From: Lactifluus volemus
Taxonomy: Eukaryota > Basidiomycota > Agaricomycetes > Russulales > Russulaceae
DNA length: 64,000 bases
Assembly (NCBI GenBank): GCA_022376515.1
Contig: WTXI01000141.1
Location: 1-64,000 of the forward strand
Reading direction: 5' to 3'
This document shows, one piece after another, positions 1 to 11,100 of this stretch. The notes under the pieces are model-generated. The model saw only the letters and a list, made by a program, of their open reading frames with translations, ran no database searches and was not told where the DNA came from. Position 1 is the stretch's first letter; each line of letters begins with the position of its first letter. The translations under genes were made by a program, and so were the position numbers.

Positions 1-1122
1 GCGGTCACAACAACGGGTAGGGGACTTGGGTTGAGTTCCATGCGGATCGCGAAGGTCAACAGGGGAAGCGGCGTGGGTTCATCAAGGAGATCGATGGTGG
101 TATCGCACGCATAGTGGATGAACATTCTTTCCGCGAGGTAAGTATCAGTATCTTGAAGAAACATTTCTGACGTCCTTGTATAGTTTATGATCAATGAGCA
201 TCAGTTCAACGTCTGCGCTGTACAGGGTCCTTCTTTGCCACGGAACGATCCAGTCCATCCCTTTGTTGATCGGCGAGTCGTGATCACGCGCGGCCGCTTC
301 AAGTCTTATCGTGCCCTTATCAAGGATGTCGGCCCATCTGGGGTGATAGTGGAACCCCAAGCTCTCCTGGTTTCCAGGAGCTCGCCAAGGCAGCTCATAT
401 CATGGTGCGACTTCATACTCGCGTAAGTGTGTGTGTGTGTGTTTTTTGCATAGGATCTCACATGTGAATTTGCGGAGATAAGACCCGCGAAAGAACGTGC
501 AAGGCCACCCCCCCTCGCCCTATCACTCCACCGTCCGGTGCACCCGTTGACTTTGAGAGGCTCACACCGGAACCGGAGGGCTCTCAGAGAGGTAGGTGTA
601 TCTTATCGCCATCTCAGTGAAAGATAACATATGTCCTTAGATCATTGGCTGTTTTTCCCCGCAATACGTACGCTTCTCCAGACCAAGAGGATACCGTTTA
701 CCATCCGTGGAGTGGACTCCAACCAAGATTTGGTGATGTATAAAACAAGACGGCCAGGTCAGTACCTGACGTTCAGTGGGACTCTCCGCCGGGAGAGGGC
801 GAAGTCATCATCAGCATGGTTAGAGGCGTCAACATTGTTCAAAGAGTATAGATCCCAAGTACCTCTTCCCATGGGAGCCAAAGGCAGGTGGTGACGTCGT
901 AGTCATAAGTAGGAACTGCCAGCTATTTGGCTGTTCAGGTACTATAGTTGACAGGAAGGATGACGGTCAGTTCATTGTACGATTCGCAACCCCAAGTGCT
1001 TCACTGGATATGCATCTCCCTAGCGAGCACCTCGCCGTGTTAGAGCCAATTAGAGTACGTTCCTGACAATTGTTTGTGTTCTATACCATCGTATCTATGG
1101 ACAATGTATCGCACAGTGAGAA
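1..1122 (+). CDS. KOW-motif protein (SPT5/NusG-like modules), 5' cut by window edge
   Basis: Spliced coding is visible as open blocks joined by good GT..AG introns (donor GTAAGT near 140, acceptor near 183). The first block reads GKRRGFIKEIDGGIARI, the second VDRRVVITRGRFKSYRALIK, and a third near 897-1055 reads VVVISRNCQLFGCSGTIVD. Each has the hydrophobic/Gly spacing of a KOW motif, the RNA- or protein-binding module of NusG/SPT5. A Pro/Thr-rich linker lies around 500-590. Agaricomycete genomes hold many such KOW proteins of unknown role. The gene runs towards the minus-strand gene at 1320-2796. Exon edges between 425 and 900 and the stop (a TGA just after an acceptor near 1120) are uncertain, and the start is outside the window. 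It could be a decayed copy, since some blocks do not join in one frame by eye. Confidence 0.5.
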
Positions 1123-1319
1123 GAGGGACTGTAAGAGGACCCAAAAGACTATGCGACATGGTACGTCTTTTATTTCTTTGCCTGGACGGAAACACTACAT
1201 GTAATTCAAGACTTATGAGATAAGATAAGTGGTATTTCGCTTATCTGTATGAGCCAACACTGATATATGACATAGATATCTTCACTATCTACAACGCTGG
1301 CGCAATCTCTGGGTATCAA

Positions 1320-2796
1320 TCAGTCATCATCCGAAGAGATCTCGATTACGACAACTGGCTCCGGAGAAGGTTCGATCACCGGCTTTGGCTCTGGAGAGAA
1401 GAAGGCTACAGGATTTCGTGTCGGTTTAGTGCCACTTCCTCCAGCACTGTTTCGCTGTGCCATGGCAATCGCACTGGACGCGGGGCCTCCTATCTTACGG
1501 CGCTTACGGATGGTACCGCTGGCCTCATACTGCCTGGCGTTAAGTTGCTCACCGGAGCCACTAGGAGATGGACAACGATGCATGTGCATCAAACTGGAAG
1601 ATGTCAACAGCTTGCACAGTGGGCACTGTTTGACGACGCGTATGAACTCGGACATTGAAATCCCCGGGCAGTTGGGGTCGAACATCGTCAGGAGCAATGC
1701 CCGGGAGCCCTCAACTCCTAGAGGGGCCATCGCCGCTTCGAGTTCCTGTTGGAACTGAAAGTTTGTACCAAAAATATCTGGGATACCTAGTGAGTGTAAG
1801 CATCTTTCGACAGTTCTGTAGGTCAACTTGAACTCACGAGGGGCCCCATAGTCCAACAGCTCTGTGTCAGTCCTACGGATCGCAGAGGGGGAACTAGGTC
1901 TGGCCTGAGACGGTGGCAGTGTCTCAGCTTCGACCTGGGGCAGCTGGGAGCTGGCCATAGTCGGCGTCGTTTGGACCTTAGGTGTGACTGCACAAGGGTA
2001 ATTAGAGGATTCATTGCAAGCATAACCATTACTGACCACTCTTTCTGGTAGGTGTTTCAAATGGGCTGGGGTGTTTCCCATCCTGATCGGGTGACCCCAT
2101 TAGTTGGCTTGCGGTCAAGCGCAGTGCTGAAACGATGATCTGGTGAGGTACTTGGTAGGTGGCGCTGGTACTTACCATCTCGAAGAGGATAGATGCGTCG
2201 TGGCACGTCGGGATTTGCTGTGATGAAGTCCTGTAAATCAACTGTTCGGAGAGCCTGTAAGTGACCTACTCATATAGCTTGTACAATCACTCACCCCAGT
2301 ACGAGCACTTCATGATAGAGCACATGATGATAGGGCGTCCATAGTTGGGGCTTCGAAGAGACCGCGGCACATGGAACAGGGCAGGATGGTCCATACCATC
2401 CATAAGTCCACAGAAGCACATGGGCATCTCCCAGCACCGCTTCTTGTAGTAGTCTTCAAGACCAGACACAGGGACACGCTCGCCACTGGGCATCTCAGGG
2501 CTGCAGTCACGAACTGTGAGTAGTATGCACATAACCAATGTGGGAGAGATGACTTACTATGGGACTGGCTTCAGTGGTTGATCTTTGCCAACAAAAGACC
2601 CGATGAAAGTCGCAAATTGGAGTTTTTGCTTCCATGGACGGAATACGGGGTCATACTTGGGAGTGTTGGGAGTCTGGGGAGTGCCAGGGTTCGCGACAAC
2701 GTTCGGCATAGTGGGGGGAACAACAGGTGAAGAAGACAGAGAGGTGAGAGGTGAGAGGGGGCTTGGAGGCACGGAGTCGGGGAGTGGTGCAGGCAT
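1320..2796 (-). CDS. Hypothetical protein with GRF-type zinc-finger-like motif
   Basis: On the minus strand an opening exon from 2796 encodes a Pro/Ser/Thr-rich N-terminus. A second exon (about 2520-2300) carries CFCGL, then about 25 residues later PNYGRPIIMCSIMKCSYW, the Cys/Gly-Arg spacing of a GRF zinc finger. It is followed through an intron by a segment with VDLQDFITANPDVPRR and a long last exon (2081-1320). That exon has a CPLCKLL..HMHRC cluster and ends in an acidic tail, EISSDDD. GRF fingers bind single-stranded nucleic acid in topoisomerase 3-alpha, APE2 and NEIL3, but no catalytic domain is visible here. It converges on the KOW gene. The first exon junction (donor after about 2560) does not give a clean frame by eye, so the model is approximate. 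Function unknown. Confidence 0.5.
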
Positions 2797-2819
2797 TGCC
2801 TGTTGGCTTCGCTGAACAA

Positions 2820-3414
2820 AAAATCATGTATTTATACCACTTCTGAATTCATAATTTCATTCCGTTGCGAGCTTGTTGCGACTCTGCATTCTGAGTACCA
2901 ACTGCCAGGTAAATGGCCTGCATTCAGTGGACAAAATTTCATTTTACCATTCTCCGTGCAGGGTCGAATGTGTAGGTCTAAATTTTTTACATGCCGTAGA
3001 TATACACAATTTCATGACAATCAAAGGTCTAGCTACAACTGGTAATTCCGGGGGCGGGAAGGACTAACTATATCTAAGGAGGTGGGCGCACATAGCTAAT
3101 TTGGGAGGAGGCGCGTCGGGGCGTTATGGTGACAGTCACGTCCGTGAGTGGGTGACACTCGGGGTTGTCCGAAGCGTGCGAAGTGAAAATGTGACTGTTA
3201 CCATCACGTGAAAATGATGTAATTCTTTGTTACGGCGCACTTTTCCGGCGGCGATACTTAGGTTGTAAGTTTATCGATTAGCCGATAAACTCTGATAAGA
3301 TCAGATAAGTAATCGATAAGCGGTTTTTGGCATTACCACGTGATGAGAAAAGTCACGTCGTAGTTGCGGGGAAGTCCGGGGTTTTTTCTCCCCGAAATGG
3401 TTTTTCTTATTAAA
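2820..3414. other. Left-flank intergenic region before the array
   Basis: No gene is supported here. The stretch holds a 14-bp inverted repeat (3126-3204), a smaller hairpin near 3270-3290 (GTTTATCG/CGATAAAC) and several CACGTG-core palindromes (about 3206 and 3340). This sequence does not recur inside the array, so it marks the left edge of the amplified DNA. Confidence 0.55.
3126..3204. repeat. Inverted repeat, 14-bp arms
   Basis: ATGGTGACAGTCAC at 3126-3139 pairs with GTGACTGTTACCAT at 3191-3204 (13 of 14 positions complementary) across a spacer of about 51 nt. It may be the end of an old DNA transposon or a hairpin. No flanking target duplication was recognised. Confidence 0.45.
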
Positions 3415-5194
3415 TAACTTACCTGCGAAAAAACCACAAGCTTAACTGTGCTGTGCAGGCCATGCTCTTTGACATGGTCGATCGTCATGGGAGACAAGGG
3501 CAAGCTACGGAGCAGCCCGAACACAAGTGGTGAGGGTTTGTCGAATAACCGATATGAAGCCACTGGCATATGGGTCATTGTGATGACCAAAGAACTTTGG
3601 AAAAAAGGCTTTTGGTCGGTTCCTCTAGCGCCCGTTTGCCAACTACGATTAACGCAATATAGGAACGATGCCAAATCCTTCGCAATTATCGCATTGGAAT
3701 GTTTTCATCCTACTGTATCACCAAAGTCCAAAGTGCATCTTTACACTTCTTCCTCGGCAGCGGCGAAGAGTCTGAGGATAGTGACGACGAGAGTGAAGTC
3801 AACGTAGGTTCCAGGTTGCTGGCAAGGTCTCACCTCACTTGGACTCTCGCAAGACCGTCAACATCAGATCGCTCGAGCATAAACGGTGAAGAAAAAGACG
3901 CACAGTGGTGAGAAGATGCGGAAAGTGTTAAAGACAGCAAACAAAGTTCGTCTAAGGCTACTTTTGATTATTTGTGATCTGCTGAGACTTGTTCACAGCA
4001 ACGAAGACGCAAAGACGCGGGAAATGCCCCCAATTCTCCTGCCATCCAACTAGTGTACGATCCACAAACGTTTGGCGAAAGGCTCTACGATCTGTTGCAG
4101 AAATATGACGCTCGCTTTCGCTCTTCTTATCACGCAGCTCCTGAGTCGCGTCACCTCATTGTAGCTGACCATCCTTGGTTTTTATACATAGATTCTCAAG
4201 TATCTCACGCACCACCAGCTACGTGCCCCAGGAATTCTCGCTTTACTTGCCCAGTCCACGCAAGCCCTTACCCCTCCTGACGCTCTCATTCCTCCGGTTC
4301 GTAGATATGCCGTCGGCAGCCATGGGCTATGGAGGAGGACCTGCTTGGTGACTTGATCGGCTACCGGAAGGGCAGGGAGAAAGGCGTGATGAGTGCTGCA
4401 CGTGGGCTACTACAGTTGTACCGTGAGGTCAACCCTAGCATGCTGAAACGTCGGGAGCGGGGAAAGACAGCAAGTATGGGGATGGCCCAGGGCAGCCAGC
4501 CTACTCCGTTTGAATATGTCGAAATTCCCGCCATGGACATTGAAGGCCTTACGGTACGTATTTCTCCTACTTTGTCTTGAATAATGGTGGACTATATTAC
4601 TCTGTAGCTTCTCGAGGATCATATCAAGGCGGTACGTGGAGAAGATGAGTAGAGCCCGACTTCCGGACAACGACGGCCCATCACCTGTCGAAGTGAACCG
4701 GACCTCGGCATTAGCAACAACGAAAGTACTATTCGCAATCTCTACACCTTCATGACTTGATATACGTTTCTACACTGGTAGGTCCTTACACCAACTGATT
4801 TCGCATTAATTTCCGACTTGCGAATACAGGCCGCCACACAAGCGGTCGAAAACGGGGGTGGTCCTGCTGCAAAACGCAAACTCGTTTCTCTCCCGGCCGT
4901 GAAAAAGGCGGCTTGGTCCGGCGCGGACGATACATCAGCCTCCATCGTCTCTGAGAGTAACATTCTCGGCCCGCGCAAGAAGGCCAAGGCTTACTACGAG
5001 GATCGGATCGATAGCGCGAGGTCGCGAGGGCAGAGAAAAGTTTGGTTTCGCTGAAAGGAACGACGAATCGCGAGAAGGCGCGCAACAAGCTGATCTTGGG
5101 TAGTAAAGGGGTCAGAGGGAAGAAACAGTCGTTGAAGGAGAAGCAGAAGCAATTGCGCGCGCACATCGAGAGGGAAAATAAGGGTCACCATTAG
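3415..5194 (+). pseudogene. SDA1: SDA1 fragment 0 (longest copy), N-terminally truncated
   Basis: Translated pieces match the nucleolar ribosome-biogenesis factor SDA1, needed for 60S subunit maturation. In order: LRKNHKLNCAVQAML; MGDKGKL; VIVMTKELWKKGFW joined through a 48-nt intron (3615-3662) to NDAKSFAIIALECFHP; an acidic segment EESEDSDDES; DPQTFGERLYDLLQKYDARF; CRRQPWAMEEDLLGDLIGYR; AARGLLQLYREVNPSMLKR; and a Lys/Arg-rich C-terminus ending GHH then TAG at 5192-5194. The N-terminal part of SDA1 is absent and several joins are out of frame. An internal stretch (the HQFVHPGVGSEV region kept in the other copies) is deleted at about 4302. It is therefore a relic. It sits at the left edge of the array and reaches further 5' than the internal copies, which begin inside the 3615-3662 intron. 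Confidence 0.8.
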
Positions 5195-5701
5195 CTAGGT
5201 GAGGATGTTACAGTATCTCACTGTGCTACCATGGCAACATGGGGTGTTCGCTCGTTCTTTGGTTTACGAGCAACATTTGTCACGCGATCCAGTAGTTAGA
5301 GCCGGAGAGCTTTCTGGAGAGAGCCGTCAGTCACTAGTAACTTAGATAGCTGAAGGTAGGAGAACGACCTCGGACGGGCATCATCGTTTCCTGCCAGATT
5401 TCCCCAGTGATGGTTTTCGCATGCAACATCAACACGGACTTCTTGATGGGGTCAATTTCCCCAGTTTGATTCCATCCACAATCCAGCCTGAGGCACACAT
5501 GCCGGTGCTTCTTTGCATATAAGTTATATATGAACAGGAGGGCTGCAGATCAACTTGAAGTAGATATCAAAGCGAGAGAAACTACCAGTTCGTTGAAGGG
5601 TGGAGGGGGTAGGGAGTGGAGAAGGATGTAAGCAAGGAGTGGGTATGTGTAGCAGACGCTTGCTTTCTGTTTGGTTCGTGATTCATGCTGAGCCATTCAG
5701 G
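5195..5701. other. SDA1/RhoGEF convergent 3' spacer, copy 0
   Basis: Non-coding. The sequence is related to the spacer after each NLR and after the other SDA1 fragments (shared landmarks: the AATTTCCCCA stretch, the ATACATATATGAAC-like stretch near 5520-5535, the GTTCGTTGAAGGGTGG-like stretch). The E-box palindrome found elsewhere is degraded here to GTCACGCGAT near 5279. Confidence 0.55.
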
Positions 5702-6064
5702 TTAGGGAACGAACGACGAGTGGTGTTTTCGCGATGCTAGCCTCTCAGGGAGAAAGAGGAGTACTGTCTGGATCAACTCGAAGATGCTGTCCCACACACC
5801 TTCGTTCAGGTCTGTCTGAACCGACTGGCATGATGCCATGCACGCTCGCCTCTTGCGATGGTGCCTCTTCCCCGGGAATAAAATGGCAAGGTCATCCAGT
5901 TTCAACATGTCGCACTTGGATGAAGTGCAAGTCAAAAGTGAGGATGTATGGAGGGTGTCACACGATTCCATCCATCCATCCATTCTACTAGTGGTGGCCT
6001 TGGTTAGTAGCCCACGGACATGAATGCCCTCTCTCAGGGATTGCCATTTCCCAGGCCATCTCAA
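5702..6064 (-). pseudogene. RhoGEF 3'-end fragment 0 (end of CNH domain)
   Basis: Minus-strand reading includes the residual CNH tail seen in larger copies (SFELI-like, LFLPERLAS, then SFVP stop). It lacks the IIPGHDLRCIWDG segment present in the copies after NLR1, 2, 4 and 5. Only about 250-360 bp remain, so it is a relic tail-to-tail with SDA1 fragment 0. Confidence 0.6.
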
Positions 6065-6437
6065 ACTTTATGAATTCTTACCCCCCCTGCGTGAGAGGCC
6101 TGGTGGAGAACCTGCCGAGCTCTTCAGGATTCATAAATCCCTAGGCGTGAGTGTTAGACTTGACAAGTTGAAACACGTCCTTAGCAACTACGACTGAGGA
6201 AACAGTATGACATTTGCTCAGCTATCGAAAGGGATTGATGGCCGCTTGATTCAAGAAGCGACAGAAAAGCAAAAGTCATACTTTAGGGAGGAGTACTGAT
6301 GACATGTTGTGCGTTGCACACCACAACCAGCTCAGCGCACGACGAGATGCAGGGTTATCTACATACTTGATAACTTCTATCAAGCACATGATGTCGAATC
6401 CCTTCGGAAGAACACCTCGGAAGATTGCTGGAAACCA
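6065..6437 (-). other. Block X, copy 0 (type B intervals only)
   Basis: Recurs at 28273-28759 and 39437-39928, always between a RhoGEF 3' fragment and block U. The minus strand shows protein-like pieces (GFMNPEELGRFSTRPL; PKGFDI..LIEVIKYVD) that are broken by frame changes. I do not recognise the gene. It may be a further part of the RhoGEF locus or an unrelated relic. Confidence 0.4.
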
Positions 6438-8153
6438 GCTGAGTGTTAAAAGTCCCAGCAACTCCCAGGTAGCGGCATTATGTGACGCAACGCTGATACT
6501 CTGGGGGGTGTCTGGATGGGACCAGTCTGGATCCGGTGAACAAAAAATTCTGACATGAGAAAATGACCTTGAAAATGGCTTCAGATGTGCTTGGTCATGC
6601 ATCATGTTCTGAAGCCAGTGTGGCAGAGTGATACTGTAGCATGCACGAATGCACGGCGATTTGGATCTTTCAAGTTGCGTTGGTTCGCTTAGTCATTACT
6701 CGAACCTCGCCTTGCCCATCCTCGCTCTCGGTTTTCCTCAATGTGATATCACAGCGACTGAGGCTCAGTACCGTCAACATGGTCGTGGGCATCACCTCCT
6801 TCAAGATCTGGAGGCACGAGTAGGGAATGTCTATGAGGCCTGGGATCGCCCACCTGGTGCCCACGCCTGTCCCCATCCTCATCTCACCCCCGCCTATGCC
6901 CGCCTGCCCTGACTCATTCATTTGTCCGTGTCTACATTTATGTCCACTGCTGTTGACACCCGCCTTTCGCAACTTGTCCATCCCTGCTCGCCTGCTAACA
7001 CCTGCCTGCCAGCACCCGTCCATGCTCCGTCAATCAGCCATTGGAGCGTGCAACCTCGTATCACATTCAAGAGTCACCCGTATCTCACATCAAACACGGC
7101 GCTGGCGGCACACACACACCATCACGAACTCGGAACCGTTCCGACCAATGCTCGCTTACGGAGCTTGAGCCTCACGCCGCTCGCTCCATGCAAGACATTA
7201 GGCACAACGAATGCAACAACTCCACGATGTCAGCGATGATGGGTCGGGGACGGAGGAAGAAAGGAAGAAAAGGGGCGAGGATAGTATGAAAGGGAAAACG
7301 CGGCGTTTTAAAGGTAGCAGTCACGCAGACGTCGAAAACAAGCTAATCGAAGATCTTAGGAGTGTCGATCCGAGAGCGAACTGAGTGAGAGCGGTCTTGT
7401 CAGCTTTGGGTTATTCCGAAAGAAGTTTATGGAATACCCAACCTGAAGACATGGGGCAGATCCACCCAAGAAGCACAATTCCAGTTTAAGGAATGTCAAC
7501 GCTAGAAATGGCACCTGGATCACTCTCGAGATCATGTTACCATTTCCTTGTCTTAGTAGTACAGTAGGATCTCCCCTTAAAACATATTGTCTCTAGGCGC
7601 AATATATATCATAGTATTCCTGTACAGTATCCAACACCCGAAACGCCTGGCTCCTAGAAAGCAAACAAGGGGATCTCGCCATGGTCTTCGCGCCATACCT
7701 CTAGAAACTTTTCGAGGATGAAGCATCTAGCGCACGTCTGTCTTGCGAACGGGGGAGAATGCACCATGCTCATCCCACTGTAGTGTTGAGAGACGCAAGA
7801 AGTGGACAGTCTCAGGATGATCGACGCCCGAAGTCGGTGGTTTTCATGATTGAAGCGCACGATAGTGAGATACGCTCACAGGCCGATCAGTTTTATGATA
7901 ACTCAGAGTCGATTATGATATGACCCACTGGCGTGGATAGTCTAGAGCGGAGGTGCGACTGCTATAACAACCACGACAATGTTCACGTTTTCCCTTTCAG
8001 AGCAGGCTGTCCACAAGGCCATCACGTGCTGAGTCTGCGTCAAGCTCGATGGAGGACCACCCGTCACCACCGCGCCGCTGCCACGCCAAACGTGATTTGG
8101 AACGTCAACATGCGGATGGCACCTTGTTGCCTCAACCTCTCACCTCGACTACC
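6438..8153. repeat. Block U, copy 0 (upstream of NLR1)
   Basis: Shared block before every NLR, starting at the CTGAGTGYTAAAAG motif. It holds a Pro-rich low-complexity stretch (about 6840-7020), a Lys/Arg-rich pseudo-coding patch (about 7210-7380), an F-box/LRR-like relic on the minus strand (about 7480-7560) and an AT-rich AATATATATC element at 7601-7610, about 550 bp before the NLR1 start. The last few hundred bases probably include the NLR1 promoter and 5' UTR. No intact gene is supported. Confidence 0.6.
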
Positions 8154-11100
8154 ATGTCTCTTGCACAACCACACTCGTATGCCAAAGTCTATTATATTCC
8201 TTCTCGCTCAATATTAATCATTACTACAGCCAAGGTCCTCAAACCCCCGAAATAGGGTACCTCAGTCACTTCCATTTAATTCTCATTTTTGCTCACATAA
8301 TTGCCTTTGACCAGTGCTCAGGTCATCGAAACCCAACAAAGAATTCTCCCTCTCGAGGTGACTGGTACGTAGGTTGGTGATCCCACTGAGATGTGTCCTA
8401 TAGTAAGCCCATTTCCCCATCAGTACTCAGGGTGCACAATCTCCCTCGTCTCAAGACCGTCTTTGGGAAGAAAAGACAGTTTTACGTAACTGTGAACAAC
8501 GAGGCGAGAACATGGCAGACACGACCTGTTCGAAGCGTGGGACAGCGCGTGGAATGGAACCAGGTTCTGGACTCCTTGTACGAAATCTATACTTTTTTTA
8601 AATTTCTTTTTCACAATTGAGTCTTTTGCAGTGCCATACTATCACTCTCACGTATTACTGCATCTCTGTATGCGAAAAGGACCTTGCGGAAAGACATCCT
8701 TGTTGGAAGGCATGAGATACTCTGTGAACCTCAACATGGTTCGTCTTGTTGGGTTCTTACTCGCATTCATATGACTCAGCACGTTGTAGACCTTGATATT
8801 ATTTTGAGCCATGATGGCGGTCATTCAACGGAGCCAGTCACACTCTTTATGAAGATCACCGTCTCACCAAATGCCAGTCCCTGCCTGACTGCTCCGGTCA
8901 GCACCGTGAACCACACAGCGATCAATTTGGACAGCCCGCCGGTCGTTGAAGAAAATGCCGCACTTCCTACTGTTCAAGTCGTCAGTGAAATCATCCAACC
9001 AGCGGTAGTCACCGCTCCTCTACTTCCTTTATCCGGGACCAGTGACCTCCCCATTGAGAGCAGTACTTCTGTGCGACTAGCATCGGACAGCCAGACGGAG
9101 ATGCCACGCACCGCTCTCCGTCGTGCTGGGGAGGCTGTCGATACGATGGAATCATGGGCCATTGCTGTTGGGGTTGTCAAGCAGGTGATGGATGTGGTCG
9201 GTCCAAAAATCGCATCAGTATGCCCAAAGCTATTTTGCTTCTCCGCCGTGTTAACTTTCGTTCTCCAGCTGCATCCCTGCGCAAGTCTAGCATGGAGTCT
9301 GCTCTCAAAGATTCCCGAGGTGTGTCACCTTGCCTTGTCGGAGCATGCGGGACATTCATTATCTTTTCTCTCCTCGTTTTTAGACTTTGCTAAAGCAGTT
9401 TCAGCGTGACGACAATGTCCGATCACTATTTGAAGCCATATCCGATACATTTGCGTTTGCAAGAGATGCGGACGCTTTGAGGAGGATCAAGCCGGAGTCT
9501 CTCCAGGCGAAAATTCTTGAGGACATGCTGGAACGGGTCACGGAAATTAGCAAATTTATTGAATCGTATGCGAATGATGTGCAAGTCGGTACGTTGTCCT
9601 GAGCGTTTTGGTTAGTCATCGTCAACATGGGATTTGCAGGAAAGCGGACTTGGAAGAATATCCGTGGCAAGGTTGACGGGAAAGTCACACAGTACCGCAC
9701 CATCCTCACCCGACTGCGAGACGATTTTCTTGCGCGTGCTGCTGTCATGACGGAGGTTACTGTGCTTCGAATACAGGGCGATGTGAGTAATATTATGCCA
9801 AACAAGCAGGAGTTGCTGGACTCAATAGCGCGAATATAGCTTAAATCGATGTCAAACCAAGCCTTAGAAGCCGGTGCGTAATATTGATGGCCACGAGATG
9901 ATGATCTGACGGAGAGCACACAGAATTCGGTTACATAATCAGGGAACTGCCTTATAAGGGAGGCTGGCGATACGGCGATGAGAAACGCTGTCTTCCTGGA
10001 ACACGCAAAGATTTCTTGGATCATATCTTCAAGTGGGTCGAGAATTCCGAATCCGAACGAGGCCTCGTGCTCTTTGGCCAAGCAGGCACTGGAAAGTCCT
10101 CGATAGCACATGAAGTCGCACGCCATTTCGAGGACAAGTGTCTCGGATCTTACTTCGCCTTCGTTCGTTCGGAAGGATCCAAAGACGACTCATATCAACT
10201 TTTCACGACACTTGCCTGTGATCTCTCCAACACCTACCCTGCGTTCAAATCCGCCCTCGGGAGGGTCCTTAAGGACCATATGTCGCTTCGTGGTACCCGA
10301 GATCGTGGTACACTTTTTGAACGACTCATCCTCGAACCGCTCAAGGATCTACAAATCCGTGATCCAATCCTTATCGTAATCGACGGATTGGACGAGAGTG
10401 GAGATGCGAGTGGTACTAGAGGATTACACACCTTCCTTGCTGATCATCTTTTCGACCTCCCTTCAAAATTCCGTATTCTCATCACATCAAGGCCGGACGT
10501 TGGCATCGAATCTGCATTCGCGGAAGCACTATCTGTCCACACCCTCTACATGGATGATGACAAACTTGCTGCGAAAACGGAGGACGATATTCTCGCGTAC
10601 TTTCAGGACGCGCTCCATCCGGACGCTTTCAAAGACTATGGCGTGAATCTATCAAAGGCAGCGGAGGGCCTGTTCCAGTGGGCTTCTGTTGCATGCGGAT
10701 TCATAAACAACCCTCCTTCTAGTTTCAGCTTTAGTAAGAAAGAGGTCGTACAGCGCTTGTTGGGACACTCTCGAGATCGGGATGGACAAGATCCGTTGGA
10801 CCAGTTATACGAAGAGGTCCTCGAGGGATATTTCAAGCCGCCTGCAGCACAGATGTTATTTCGATCCGTGATGGGACAACTTTTTGCTGCGATCGAACCT
10901 CTCACCATCAGTTCCCTGATCTCCCTGCGCCGACATGCACCTAAAGATGATCCCGAGGATCCTGACCCCGAAGATTTTGATCGAGTTCTCAAAATGCTCG
11001 GACATCTTGGCTCTGTGCTGACCAATGTCACCTCATCGGATGGAACGCGACCGATCGTTCCTCTCCATACTTCATTCCGTGACTTTCTAGCAGATGAGAA

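Noticed and set aside
427..440. Short GT-rich run
   Set aside because: Seven or so GT units at a probable intron start; ordinary microsatellite, nothing further to say.
7654..7860. Minus-strand open stretch conserved in U blocks 0, 1, 3 and 4 (LSTSCVSQHYSG.. LEKLLEVWR)
   Set aside because: Conserved as part of the duplicated block, but frame and ends change between copies and no family is recognised; not called as a gene.
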